Shown piece after piece: positions 1-7,885 of a stretch of 64,000 nt of DNA. Under the pieces are notes generated by a model that did not search any database, was not told the DNA's origin, and saw nothing but the letters and a program-made list of their open reading frames with translations. Origin of the DNA: Sphingomonas sp. YR710. Lineage in GTDB: Bacteria > Pseudomonadota > Alphaproteobacteria > Sphingomonadales > Sphingomonadaceae. Position 1 is the first letter of the stretch; every line of letters begins with the position of its first letter. The DNA is taken from positions 1-64,000 of the forward strand of contig NZ_FMZJ01000003.1 of assembly GCF_900101455.1 (NCBI RefSeq). The letters are read 5' to 3'. The translations under genes were made by a program, and so were the position numbers.

Positions 1-266
1 TTGGCGCGGTTGAGCCCCATGATGTGCGGGATGACTTCCTGCATCTTGTCATAGCCGATCACCGGATCGCCGCTGCGATGGAACACATGCGGCGCGACCG
101 CGACATATCCTTCCGCGGCAAGCCGCCCGCACACATCCATGATGTGGTCGGTGATGCCGAACGCTTCCTGGATCACGATGACAGCGCCCTTAATCGCCCC
201 TTCGGGCTTCACCTCATAGAGCTTCATCTGAGCCCCGGCACTGTCAACGATTACTGTATCGGCCAT
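1..266 (-). CDS. Dienelactone hydrolase family protein (N-terminal part only)
   Basis: The reverse strand encodes the first 88 residues of an alpha/beta hydrolase; the gene runs off the left edge. It reads MADTVIVDSAGAQMKLYEV, then AVIVIQEAFGITDHI and a VAPHVFHR segment, which is the usual N-terminal layout of dienelactone hydrolases (first strand and oxyanion region before the nucleophile elbow). The catalytic Cys, Asp and His would lie outside the window. The ATG at 266 is preceded by GGAGAAT at good spacing. These enzymes hydrolyse dienelactones or related esters in ring-cleavage pathways, which suits the neighbouring catabolic genes. The true substrate cannot be told from this fragment. 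Confidence 0.85.
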   Translation of the reverse strand, partial: MADTVIVDSAGAQMKLYEVKPEGAIKGAVIVIQEAFGITDHIMDVCGRLAAEGYVAVAPHVFHRSGDPVIGYDKMQEVIPHIMGLNRA

Positions 267-384
267 CGATATTCTCCATAAACTGCCATTTGATTGCCTG
301 AATATTAAGCCATAGATTTGGTCAATATGCGCCTGCCCATCTCGCGCCGGCGCCAGCCTGGCGCAGAATTATGACATTTCGCAA

Positions 385-398
385 GGGACATCCCAAAT
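385..398. promoter_or_regulatory. Operator-like box A
   Basis: GGGACATCCCAAAT contains the dyad GGGA-N2-TCCC. It matches box B at 553-566 in 12 of 14 positions; only the two central bases differ (CA here, TG there). It lies 119 bases upstream of the divergent hydrolase start. A dimeric repressor such as a TetR or GntR protein is a reasonable guess, but no regulator gene adjoins. Confidence 0.45.
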
Positions 399-552
399 TT
401 TGCAGGATGCCGGAATCGACCATCGAGCTGAGAGAACGCTTCCGTTCGTGGTCAATGCGATGCCACGCACATTGCGTGCTCCCGCGCTCGCGGGACGCAA
501 TACGTCCCGAGAAGCCATTCGGAGCAAGGAGGCGAAAAGCCCTGATGCTAGT

Positions 553-566
553 GGGATGTCCCAAAT
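553..566. promoter_or_regulatory. Operator-like box B
   Basis: GGGATGTCCCAAAT repeats box A. With one flanking base on each side the dyad reads TGGGA-N2-TCCCA. The box centres are 168 bases apart, very close to 16 helical turns, so both would face the same side of the helix. That geometry would allow a DNA loop between the two divergent promoters. Confidence 0.45.
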
Positions 567-759
567 CGCCCCCCCCTGCATCGGCAACAAGTGCGTGTTC
601 GCGATACAGGATTGCCGTGCCCACCCCAGACCCCGTGAGAATTGCCCATGGCGGAAAACGCTCCCCCTCCAAAAACTGCTCGAACAGCCTTGCACGGAAA
701 TGCTAGCCTCCTTCCTGCAGCGGAAAACCGCGCATCATTTCCGCCGCACAGGAGAGGCC

Positions 760-2004
760 ATGACCTATTTTCAGGAGCTGCGGTCCAACTGGCGGCCACT
801 GCTCGCCGCCATGATCGGAATGAGCTGCGGCTTTACGGCCATGGCGTTCACCAACTCTATCATGGGCCCGCACCTCATTCACGAGTTTGGCTGGTCCAAG
901 GCGCAGTTCGCGCTGGTCGGAACGCTGAGCCTCATTACGCTTGTCGCCCTGCCCATCTCGGGCCGGCTCGTCGACATGTTCGGCGTAAGGCGGACGGCGT
1001 TTGTCGGGGTCGTGGCCGGGCCAATCACGTTCATCATCCTGAGCCATATGGCCGGCAGTCTCCCCTTCTACCTGGCCATCCTCGTCCTGCAGAACCTGCT
1101 CTGCATGACCACGACGTCGACGGTTTATAGCCGCACGGTCGTCCAGCATGTCGTCCGGGCGCGTGGCCTGGCGCTCGCCCTGGCGGCATCCGGCCCGGCT
1201 TTCACTCTCGCCACCGCCGGCCCAATCTTCAACAACTTCGTCGGTTCGCACGGATGGCGGGCGGGATATATCGTGCTCGCGATCTACTGCTTCGTCGGCG
1301 GCAGCATCGCGCTCATGCTCGTCCCCCCCGGCAGCAAGGGTCCCCTAAAAGCGGTGCCCATACGCAAAGAGGTGACGCGCGATTATGGATTGCTTCTGCG
1401 TACGCCGGCCTTCTGGATCATGCTTTCAGGGTTATCGCTTGCCAGTCTGTCTCAGTTCGTTGCGAACAGCCAGCTCGGCATCATGCTCCTCGAAAAAGGC
1501 GTGCCAGCTTCTGAATTGTCGGGCATGATCTCGGTCTTCGCAATCGGCGTCCTCGTCGGCCGCTTCGTTAGCGGCATCGCGTTGGACCGCTTCTCTGCGT
1601 CTCTGGTAACGACGATTGTCTTGGCCCTGCCTGCGGTCGGCCTTTTCCTTATTGCCTCCAATCTCGGCGAGCCGCTGGTGCTGAAATTCGCCATTCTGCT
1701 GATAGGGCTATCCTATGGCGCAGAATCGGACGTCATCGGTTATCTTGTCGCCCGCACCTTCGGAATCGGCGTTTATGGTACCGTGCTGGGCCTGATGGTC
1801 GCGTCGATTTCGCTGGGTTCCGCCAGCGGCTCGCTGCTGCTGAGCATTACCCTGAAGAGTACCGGCGGTTATGGACCGTTTCTGATCGTCTCCGGGGTTC
1901 TGGCGCTGGTCGGCAGCCTGCTCTTCCTCCTGCTTCCCGGTCGCACACCCCCGCGAACCCAGGAAGACGTCGATACCGTGCCAGCGACAGCGCCGGCCGG
2001 TTGA
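760..2004 (+). CDS. MFS transporter
   Basis: This 414-residue membrane protein has about twelve hydrophobic segments and the MFS hallmark loop GRLVDMFGVRR between segments 2 and 3, with a second copy near residue 270 (GRFVSGIALDR). It resembles the oxalate/formate and monocarboxylate family of proton-linked carriers. I start it at the ATG at 760 because AGGAGA precedes it and the protein then begins MTYFQELRSNWRPLLAAM, typical of the family; upstream in-frame codons look non-coding. It is divergent from the dienelactone hydrolase and probably takes up an organic acid or aromatic substrate used by the nearby enzymes. The substrate cannot be assigned from sequence. Confidence 0.85.
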   Translation: MTYFQELRSNWRPLLAAMIGMSCGFTAMAFTNSIMGPHLIHEFGWSKAQFALVGTLSLITLVALPISGRLVDMFGVRRTAFVGVVAGPITFIILSHMAGSLPFYLAILVLQNLLCMTTTSTVYSRTVVQHVVRARGLALALAASGPAFTLATAGPIFNNFVGSHGWRAGYIVLAIYCFVGGSIALMLVPPGSKGPLKAVPIRKEVTRDYGLLLRTPAFWIMLSGLSLASLSQFVANSQLGIMLLEKGVPASELSGMISVFAIGVLVGRFVSGIALDRFSASLVTTIVLALPAVGLFLIASNLGEPLVLKFAILLIGLSYGAESDVIGYLVARTFGIGVYGTVLGLMVASISLGSASGSLLLSITLKSTGGYGPFLIVSGVLALVGSLLFLLLPGRTPPRTQEDVDTVPATAPAG

Positions 2005-2052
2005 CGGGATGGACGCGATGACAGGTTGCGCAAATAGCCGCCCCCCTTCCCC

Positions 2053-3510
2053 TCAGGCTAGGCCGGAAGGGCGAATGACCGCGGTCTTCTCCCGGGTGAA
2101 TTCCAGCGCATCGTCATGGCCGTAGCCGCTCGCTTTCATTCCGGAGAAGGGCAGTTCGTGGCGTGCCTGCAGATAGGTGTTGACCCACACATTGCCGGCT
2201 TGAATATCCCGCACGAACCGATGCGCCCGCGCCATGTCGCGCGTCCACACGCCAGCGGCCAGCCCGTAAACGCTGTCATTCGCAATCGCGACAGCCTCGT
2301 CATCCGTATCGAACGGGATGACGACGGCGACGGGGCCAAAAATCTCCTCCTGGCAGATGCGCTTCTTATTATCGCCGGTTATGAACAATGTCGGCTCCAC
2401 CCAATAGCCGCCCGGGAGCGAGGGGACGAGTGCGGGGCCGGATCGACCACCGAACACAAGCTCCGCCTCCTGCCGGCCGATCTCGATATAGCCGGTCACT
2501 CGATCGAACTGGACCTGAGAGACGATGGGGCCCATCGACGTGCCGCTGTCGAACGGATCGCCGATGACGATCTTCTCGGCGACCGAGCGGATGCGCCTGA
2601 GCATTTCATCCAATATGGGCCGCTGAACCAGGATACGCGAGCCGGCGACGCAGCCCTGCCCCGCGTTGATCGTGAACACCGATGTCGTGGTCACACCGAT
2701 CGTCGCCGCATCGAGATCGGCGTCCGCCAGTACGATATTCGGCGATTTTCCGCCGAGTTCGAACACCGATGACGTCATGTTCTCCGCCGCTGCCCGCTGG
2801 ATCCGCTGGCCGGTGACGGTCGATCCGGTCATGGTGATCTTGCGGACGCGCGGATCGCAAACGATCGGCTCCCCCGCTTCGGCACCCAGCCCGGACACAA
2901 AGTTCAGCACGCCGGGCGGGAGAATCTTCGCAATGATTTCCGCCAGCCGCAGGATCGCGGCGCTAGCCTGCTCCGGCGGCTTGACGACCACGGTATTGCC
3001 AGCCGCCAGCGCCATCGACGCCTTGCTGGCCATGATCGCGACCGGCGAATTCCAGGGCACGATGACGGCGACGACGCCATAAGGCTCGCGCAGCGTATAG
3101 CCCATCAGCTCCCGTTCAAGGAGCACGCTGCGGCCCGTCGCCGCCGGCTGCGTCATGCTGGCCGCGCGTTCCCACAGGAATCGCATCGCCATGCCGCGAG
3201 ACGGCTGGATCGTGTGCAGCGGCCAGCCATTGTCGAGTGTCTCAAGGCGCGCCAGTTCATCGCCATGCTTGCCGAGCTCATCGGCGACCATCTTCAGATA
3301 ATAGCCACGCCCCGTTGCGCTTAGCGCCGACCAGGCAGCAAATGCGGCATGCGCTGCGGCCACGGCCGCCTGTGCGTCTGATGCATCGCTGGCGGGAATG
3401 CGCGCCCACACTTCACCCGTCGACGGATTGGTCGAATCGAGCATGCGCCCGCTCCGCGCCGGACACATCTCCCCATTGATGAGATTGCGAAATTCTGGAA
3501 GTTCCGACAT
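2053..3510 (-). CDS. NAD(P)-dependent aldehyde dehydrogenase
   Basis: This 485-residue protein is a full-length ALDH superfamily member. Visible catalytic residues are N154 in PWNSP, K177 in VVVKPPE, general base E251 in FELGGKSP and nucleophile C287 in NAGQGCVAGSR. The C-terminal half has the usual QEEIFGPV and PFSGMKASGYG segments. The start at 3510 is chosen over an upstream in-frame ATG because GAGGAAAATGAA precedes it and MSELPEFRNLINGE is a normal ALDH start. It lies 109 bases downstream of an SDR on the same strand. A dehydrogenase pair of this kind oxidises an alcohol to the aldehyde and then to the acid. The substrate is unknown. Confidence 0.92.
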   Translation of the reverse strand: MSELPEFRNLINGEMCPARSGRMLDSTNPSTGEVWARIPASDASDAQAAVAAAHAAFAAWSALSATGRGYYLKMVADELGKHGDELARLETLDNGWPLHTIQPSRGMAMRFLWERAASMTQPAATGRSVLLERELMGYTLREPYGVVAVIVPWNSPVAIMASKASMALAAGNTVVVKPPEQASAAILRLAEIIAKILPPGVLNFVSGLGAEAGEPIVCDPRVRKITMTGSTVTGQRIQRAAAENMTSSVFELGGKSPNIVLADADLDAATIGVTTTSVFTINAGQGCVAGSRILVQRPILDEMLRRIRSVAEKIVIGDPFDSGTSMGPIVSQVQFDRVTGYIEIGRQEAELVFGGRSGPALVPSLPGGYWVEPTLFITGDNKKRICQEEIFGPVAVVIPFDTDDEAVAIANDSVYGLAAGVWTRDMARAHRFVRDIQAGNVWVNTYLQARHELPFSGMKASGYGHDDALEFTREKTAVIRPSGLA

Positions 3511-3619
3511 TTCATTTTCCTCTTCAACTCGCCATGCACAGCCGGCAGCGCTCGCGTCGGCCCGCGGCCGACGACCCATTTCGAATATTCTCGTTTCAAG
3601 CCGGAGGCGGCCGGGAAGC

Positions 3620-4441
3620 TCAGTCCTTCCGCTCGTAGCGGCCGATTATCGCCAGCGCGCCGCCATCGACCGGCACCTCGAGACCCGTAATGAAACCGGC
3701 TTCGTCCGACGATACGAACAGAACCGCATTGGCCACATCCATTGCCGATCCCATCCGGCCCAGCGGGACGAAACGCGAGCCTCGCGCTTCGAGCTCATCA
3801 CGATTCGGCACGATTCCGTGGCGCGTGAGCCCCTCGATCGAATGGGGGGTGAGAACCCACGACGGGAGGATCGCATTACAACGAATGCCAAATGGCGCGT
3901 ACGAGACGGCGAAACTATGGGTCACCGCATTCACCCCCGCCTTGGAAATCGAATAGGCGAACAATGAACCGCCGCCGGTGCGCGAACCGAGGGTGGAGAT
4001 ATTGGTGATCGAGCCTCCGCCCTGCTTCTGCATGATCGGCACGACCGCCCGGGACGTCAGCCAGATGGCGCGCAGATTGACGTCCATCATCAGCTGCCAG
4101 TTCGCGACCTCGAGCTTGAGAGGATCGGCATCGACATGGTTGATCGCGACAACGTTAACCAGCGTGTCGATGCCGCCCATGATACCGCGCGACTCTTCGA
4201 TCAGCCGTGCGCAGTCTTCGGGACTCCCCACATCGGCGATGATGGCGTGCGCCTTCCCGCCTTCGGCAATGATCTGCTTTACCGTGGCCGCGGCACGATC
4301 CGGATCGCGATCGACCGCACACACTTCGGCGCCTTCCCGCGCCAGCAGCGTCGCGATCGCGCGGCCATTGCCAAGCAAATCACTCTCGGGCTGCCCGGCA
4401 CCGACCACCACGGCCCTCTTTCCCTTCATGCGATCGGTCAC
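3620..4441 (-). CDS. SDR family NAD(P)-dependent oxidoreductase
   Basis: The 273-residue protein has a Rossmann fold with an unusually long glycine loop (GAGQPESDLLGNG, residues 14-26), catalytic Ser around 149 (ITNIST) and Y163-x3-K167 (YSISK). A C-terminal GLEVPVDGGALA matches classical SDRs. I take the GTG at 4441 because GGAG lies upstream and because it overlaps the stop of a 36-codon frame as GTGA; an ATG at 4429 is the alternative. It is transcribed toward the aldehyde dehydrogenase and divergently from a TetR gene that probably controls both. Confidence 0.88.
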   Translation of the reverse strand: MTDRMKGKRAVVVGAGQPESDLLGNGRAIATLLAREGAEVCAVDRDPDRAAATVKQIIAEGGKAHAIIADVGSPEDCARLIEESRGIMGGIDTLVNVVAINHVDADPLKLEVANWQLMMDVNLRAIWLTSRAVVPIMQKQGGGSITNISTLGSRTGGGSLFAYSISKAGVNAVTHSFAVSYAPFGIRCNAILPSWVLTPHSIEGLTRHGIVPNRDELEARGSRFVPLGRMGSAMDVANAVLFVSSDEAGFITGLEVPVDGGALAIIGRYERKD

Positions 4442-4548
4442 GCGAACTGCTCCGGCGTAAAATCAAAATTGGGAAAATGCACACGCGCCCCGGCGCACAC
4501 AGACTCGGCGCTGGCCCGCGACACGCCCACGATATTTTCAACCATCAT
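4438..4548 (-). CDS. Small ORF overlapping the SDR start (36 aa)
   Basis: An ATGATG start on the reverse strand opens a 36-codon frame ending HFPNFDFTPEQFA. Its TGA overlaps the GTG of the SDR gene (GTGA), so ribosomes ending here could restart on the SDR. GGCGAG sits about six bases before the first ATG. The ending FDFTPEQ resembles the N-terminus of acyl-CoA dehydrogenases, so it could be a leader peptide or a gene remnant. I do not recognise a function. Confidence 0.4.
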   Translation of the reverse strand: MMVENIVGVSRASAESVCAGARVHFPNFDFTPEQFA

Positions 4549-4675
4549 CTCTTGCTCGCCTCTCCAGCGCCCAATCCTACCCGATCGCAGCGCTGAACAT
4601 AACAGTAGTCGACACACATTTGTATGCCAACTAATATATTTGCGCTAACTCCTTTTTTGTGCCAGCACTGTGTTC

Positions 4676-5311
4676 ATGGCTTCACAAGTGAAATTCCGAA
4701 GAGATGACGCGCCCGCCAACGGGCTTCGTTCGCGGAAGAAGGCGAAGACGCGGCTCACGATCGAGGAAGCCGCATTGGCGCTGTTCGCCGAGCAGGGATA
4801 TGAGGCGACGACCGTCGAACAGATCGCCGAACGCGTCGACATCTCGACGACGACATTCTTCCGATATTTCCCCAGCAAGTCCGATGTCGTTCTGTGCCAG
4901 CAGGGCGCCCAGCTCCCGCTGTTGCGGCAGACGATCATTGACCGGCCCGCCGGTGAGAATGATCTGCTGGCAGCCCAACACGCCATATTGGCAATATGGG
5001 TGCCGGCCATCGACCCAGTGCATACGAAGCGCGCCGGAATGGCCGCCGCAAATTCGGCAGTCCTGCGCGGCCTGTATAACGACATCAATCGCAGCTGGCT
5101 CAACGCGATCGCCGAGGCACTGGCGGAGCGACGCGGGCTGGCCGAAGCTGACGAACAAAGCAAGATAACCGCCCGGGTTGCGCTCGGCGTGTTCACCGAT
5201 GCTATCGGCTCGTGGGTCAGCAAGGATTGCCGCGACGATCTTTCAACCGTGATCTCGCAGCATTTCGATACGCTTCGGCGCCTGTCCGGCGACTGGGCCC
5301 AAACGAATTAA
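4676..5311 (+). CDS. TetR family transcriptional regulator
   Basis: The 211-residue protein has an N-terminal TetR helix-turn-helix: KAKTRLTIEEAALALFAEQGYEATTVEQIAERVDIS with TTFFRYFPSKSDV following (about residues 17-70). The C-terminal half is a variable all-helical ligand-binding domain. I use the ATG at 4676; a GTG two codons earlier (4670) is equally open and no strong ribosome site separates them. It lies divergent to the SDR-aldehyde dehydrogenase pair and immediately upstream of a second SDR, so it likely represses one or both units in response to a pathway compound. Confidence 0.88.
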   Translation: MASQVKFRRDDAPANGLRSRKKAKTRLTIEEAALALFAEQGYEATTVEQIAERVDISTTTFFRYFPSKSDVVLCQQGAQLPLLRQTIIDRPAGENDLLAAQHAILAIWVPAIDPVHTKRAGMAAANSAVLRGLYNDINRSWLNAIAEALAERRGLAEADEQSKITARVALGVFTDAIGSWVSKDCRDDLSTVISQHFDTLRRLSGDWAQTN

Positions 5312-5339
5312 AACAAATGACAGATATGAGGAGAGTACG

Positions 5340-5444
5340 GTGGTGGCCGTAATCGCGATGAATGGCGTCCGATTGTCGCGCAGACAGGTCGGTGCGCCGG
5401 TCGGAATCGGGTTTCCGCACATGGGGCGGGAGGCGCGCGGGTGA
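5340..5444 (+). CDS. Small ORF overlapping the next SDR start (34 aa)
   Basis: A GTG at 5340 follows GAGGAG by six bases, an excellent ribosome site, and opens 34 codons rich in Arg and Gly (it contains GVRLSRRQVGAPVGIGFPHM). The stop TGA at 5442-5444 overlaps the GTG start of the SDR at 5441 as GTGA. The arrangement mirrors the 36-codon frame before the other SDR. A translated leader that couples to the SDR is the simplest reading. I do not recognise the peptide. Confidence 0.45.
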   Translation: MVAVIAMNGVRLSRRQVGAPVGIGFPHMGREARG

Positions 5445-6223
5445 GCGGCTTCTCGCTCGCAGGCAAGGTAGCGCTCGTCACCGGCAGCGGCCGCGGCATC
5501 GGCGCCGGCATGGCCCGCAAATTTGCGGAAGCCGGTGCCGCCGTCGCGGTTACCGCCCGCTCCTCCGACGAAATTGAGGCCGTTGCCGCAGACATCCGCG
5601 CCGCTGGCGGCCAGGCCGTCGCCATTCGCGCGGACATTGGCGATCCCACCCAACTGCCCGGACTTGTCGAGCGCACCGTCGCCGAACTGGGGGGGCTCGA
5701 TATCCTCGTCAACAATGCCGGCGGCGGAACGTCACCGGCCTTCGTTGACACACAGTATCAGCTCCTCGAATCCCAATTCCATCTGATCGTCGCGATGCCG
5801 TTCGAACTGGCCCGCCTCGCCCTCTCGCATCTGCTCGATCGGCCCGGAGCGTGCATCATCAACACGCTTTCACCCGGCTCGTACAAGGCGCCGCGCGGCA
5901 ACCTGTCTTATTACGTCGCGAAGGCGGCGCTGGCGCACATGACCAAATTGATGGCCGCCGATCTGGGGCCTCGGGTACGCGTGAACGGGATCATACCCGG
6001 ACCGGTGGAAACACCCGCCCTGCAGAAGATCTTCGAGGGTCGCCCCGAAATACGCGATGCCGCGATGCGCTCGACGCGGATGCGGCGGCTCGGTCTCGCG
6101 GAGGATATCGGCTTTGCCGCAGTGTACCTCGCCTCGCCCGCAGCCGCGTTCGTCACGGGCGCATTGCTGCCGGTCAATGGCGGCGACGTCGAGGAGATGC
6201 GGCCAATCTCGCCGGATCTTTGA
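5441..6223 (+). CDS. SDR family oxidoreductase
   Basis: This is a classical SDR of 260 residues. It has TGSGRGIG at 14-21, NNAGGG at 91-96, catalytic S144 in NTLSPGS and Y157-x3-K161 in YYVAK. The proline-glycine region GIIPGPVETPA and the end GALLPVNGGD complete the fold. The GTG start overlaps the small upstream frame and has GGGAGG nearby. Similarity to 3-oxoacyl-reductase-type SDRs gives the reaction type (NAD(P)-linked alcohol/ketone interconversion) but not the substrate. Confidence 0.88.
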   Translation: MSGFSLAGKVALVTGSGRGIGAGMARKFAEAGAAVAVTARSSDEIEAVAADIRAAGGQAVAIRADIGDPTQLPGLVERTVAELGGLDILVNNAGGGTSPAFVDTQYQLLESQFHLIVAMPFELARLALSHLLDRPGACIINTLSPGSYKAPRGNLSYYVAKAALAHMTKLMAADLGPRVRVNGIIPGPVETPALQKIFEGRPEIRDAAMRSTRMRRLGLAEDIGFAAVYLASPAAAFVTGALLPVNGGDVEEMRPISPDL

Positions 6224-6340
6224 TGCGCCGCCGCCGAGAATAACGACCGACCGCCCGCCAAGCCGGGCAAAAGATCGAACAGGCCGTTCCGGACGGCGAT
6301 TGATTGATGGTTTTCAGTTTTGGAATTTGACGGAAAGGAA

Positions 6341-6946
6341 ATGCCAGTGACCGGTAAGACGATCAACGACGAGTCCCTCGATCAGCTGTTTCGCGAGGCG
6401 AGAACGCAAAATGCGTGGAAGCCGGAGCCGGTGAGCGAAGCGCTGCTCCGCCAGGTCTATGATATCGCGAAGATGGCGCCGACATCGGCCAACAGCAACC
6501 CGGCTCGCTTTGTGATGGTATCGAGCCCGGAGGCGAAAGAGCGCCTCAAGGCCCATCTGGCGCCGACCAACGTCGACAAGATGATGGCCGCGCCCGTCTG
6601 CGTGATCATCGCCTACGATCTGGATTTCCACCAGAAGCTGCCCCAGCTGTTCCCGGCCGGCGGCGAAGGCTACAAGGCCTATTTTGCGAGCAACGAACAG
6701 CTCTCGCTGGATACCGCTTACCGGAACAGCAGTCTGCAGGGTGCCTATTTCATCATGGCGGCCCGCGCCCTGGGCCTCGATTGCGGCCCGGTTTCGGGCT
6801 TCAACAATGATGGAGTGGATAAGGAATTCTTCCCCGAAGGCCGCATCAAGTCGAACTTCATCTGCGCCGTTGGCCATGGCGATCCGGCGGGCGTGTGGCC
6901 CCGCAATCCGCGCCTCTCGTTCGAAGAGGCGTGCCAGATTCTGTAA
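6341..6946 (+). CDS. Nitroreductase family protein, malonic semialdehyde reductase (RutE)-like
   Basis: The 201-residue flavoprotein shares the RutE/HadB pattern: LDQLFREARTQNAW near the N-terminus, APTSANSNPARFV around residue 45 (FMN phosphate contacts) and ALGLDCGPVSGF around 150. Such enzymes reduce malonic semialdehyde or related small carbonyls with NAD(P)H, or nitro groups and quinones. The ATG at 6341 follows GGAAAGGAA closely; a GTG at 6347 (MTGKT) has better spacing and is a real alternative. It sits between two SDRs in one direction. Confidence 0.8.
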   Translation: MPVTGKTINDESLDQLFREARTQNAWKPEPVSEALLRQVYDIAKMAPTSANSNPARFVMVSSPEAKERLKAHLAPTNVDKMMAAPVCVIIAYDLDFHQKLPQLFPAGGEGYKAYFASNEQLSLDTAYRNSSLQGAYFIMAARALGLDCGPVSGFNNDGVDKEFFPEGRIKSNFICAVGHGDPAGVWPRNPRLSFEEACQIL

Positions 6947-6952
6947 ATGACG

Positions 6953-7027
6953 GCCGCGTCACGCGGCACCGTCTGCCCGATCCGATCGGGCAGGAAATCA
7001 TTGGAAGCATCCCCTATCTTGGGGGAT
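6953..7027. other. Three tandem hairpins between nitroreductase and SDR
   Basis: The 100-base gap holds three inverted repeats in series: GCCGCG-TCA-CGCGGC (6953-6967), CTGCCCGATC-C-GATCGGGCAG (6973-6993, 10-bp arms) and ATCCCC/GGGGAT (7009-7027). None is followed by a T run. The middle one has a one-base centre, so it could be a protein operator as well as an RNA stem. The last ends about eight bases before the ribosome site of the next gene. Confidence 0.45.
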
Positions 7028-7046
7028 CGATTGGTGGAGGATCCAA

Positions 7047-7787
7047 ATGGGTTTTCTTGAAGGAAAAGTTGCGGCCATAACCGGTGCGGGTTCGGGCATG
7101 GGCAAGGCGTGCGCCAAAATATTCGCCCGCGAGGGGGCCAGAATCGTCATTTCGGATATCAGCGGCGCACAGGATCAGACGGCCGCCGAAATCGGCGGTG
7201 ACGTCGTCACTACGCGATGCGACATATCGGACGAGGCGCAAGTCAGCGCCCTGGTCGACCTTGCGGTTGCGAAATTCGGTCGGCTGGATGCCATGCTCAA
7301 CGTCGGCGGCATCGGGTCCGGAGGGCTGTTGGAATATCTGGAATCGGATGATCTGAGCCGCATGCTCGATATCAACCTGAAGGGCATGTTCTTCGGCGCC
7401 AAACATGCGGTGCGCGCGATGAAGACCACGGGCGGCGGCACGATCACCAACTGGTCGTCGCTGGCCGGGCTGATCCCGTCGGTCGGCAGCGGTGCCTACA
7501 ATATCGCGAAGGCCGGTGTCGCGATGATGACCAGGAACTTCGCCGTCGAATGCGGCAAATATAATATCCGTTCCAATGCGATCTGCCCCGGCATGATCCT
7601 GACCGAGGGCATGGGTCGCGCCGGCTATGAGGCACAGCCCAAAAGAGCGACGGTCAACCCGCTGGGCCGGCCCGGGGCAGCCGACGATGCCGGCGAACTC
7701 GCCGCCTTCCTTGCTTCGGATCGCGCGGCCTATCTGAACGGCGTACTCATCCCGCTCGACGGCGGCTGGGGCGCAATGCTCGCCTAA
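7047..7787 (+). CDS. SDR family oxidoreductase
   Basis: The 246-residue protein is a classical SDR with TGAGSGMG at 12-19, catalytic S138 (NWSSLAG), Y151-x3-K155 (YNIAK) and a terminal LIPLDGGWGA. The usual NNAG motif is replaced by NVGG at 85-88, which occurs in some cyclopentanol and steroid-type dehydrogenases. GGAGG precedes the ATG by seven bases. It is the third SDR within 4 kb, so the pathway probably has several alcohol/ketone steps or stereoisomers. The exact substrate is not inferable. Confidence 0.88.
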   Translation: MGFLEGKVAAITGAGSGMGKACAKIFAREGARIVISDISGAQDQTAAEIGGDVVTTRCDISDEAQVSALVDLAVAKFGRLDAMLNVGGIGSGGLLEYLESDDLSRMLDINLKGMFFGAKHAVRAMKTTGGGTITNWSSLAGLIPSVGSGAYNIAKAGVAMMTRNFAVECGKYNIRSNAICPGMILTEGMGRAGYEAQPKRATVNPLGRPGAADDAGELAAFLASDRAAYLNGVLIPLDGGWGAMLA

Positions 7788-7798
7788 AAGTCGGATAA

Positions 7799-7852
7799 TT
7801 CCAGCCTCCGCCTGCTTGCGGGCGAAGGCTGGAAGAGGGGCGCTTTTCTTTT
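7799..7852 (+). terminator. Rho-independent terminator after the SDR
   Basis: TTCCAGCCTCCGCC (7799-7812) pairs with GGCGAAGGCTGGAA (7821-7834) with one mismatch around an eight-base loop. A T-rich stretch (CTTTTCTTTT) ends at 7852, nine bases beyond the stem. It follows the SDR stop by 11 bases. Confidence 0.6.
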
Positions 7853-7885
7853 GCGTATCGCGCAACGAATTGCTGCGCGATACGC
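7853..7885 (-). terminator. Perfect 12-bp inverted repeat at the LLM stop codon
   Basis: GCGTATCGCGCA (7853-7864) and TGCGCGATACGC (7874-7885) pair perfectly around nine bases. The right arm shares its last base with the LLM stop codon. No U tract follows on the reverse strand, so it may be a factor-dependent terminator or an mRNA 3' end stabiliser. Confidence 0.4.

Larger units (their letters stand above)
267..759. other. Long divergent intergenic region, no convincing gene
   Basis: This 493-base gap separates the divergent hydrolase and MFS genes. Open frames cross it in several registers but none has a ribosome site together with a recognisable product. An open frame continues upstream of the MFS ATG, but that extension is low-complexity and does not resemble an MFS N-terminus. 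The region holds two near-identical palindromic boxes, listed separately, and presumably both promoters. Confidence 0.6.
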
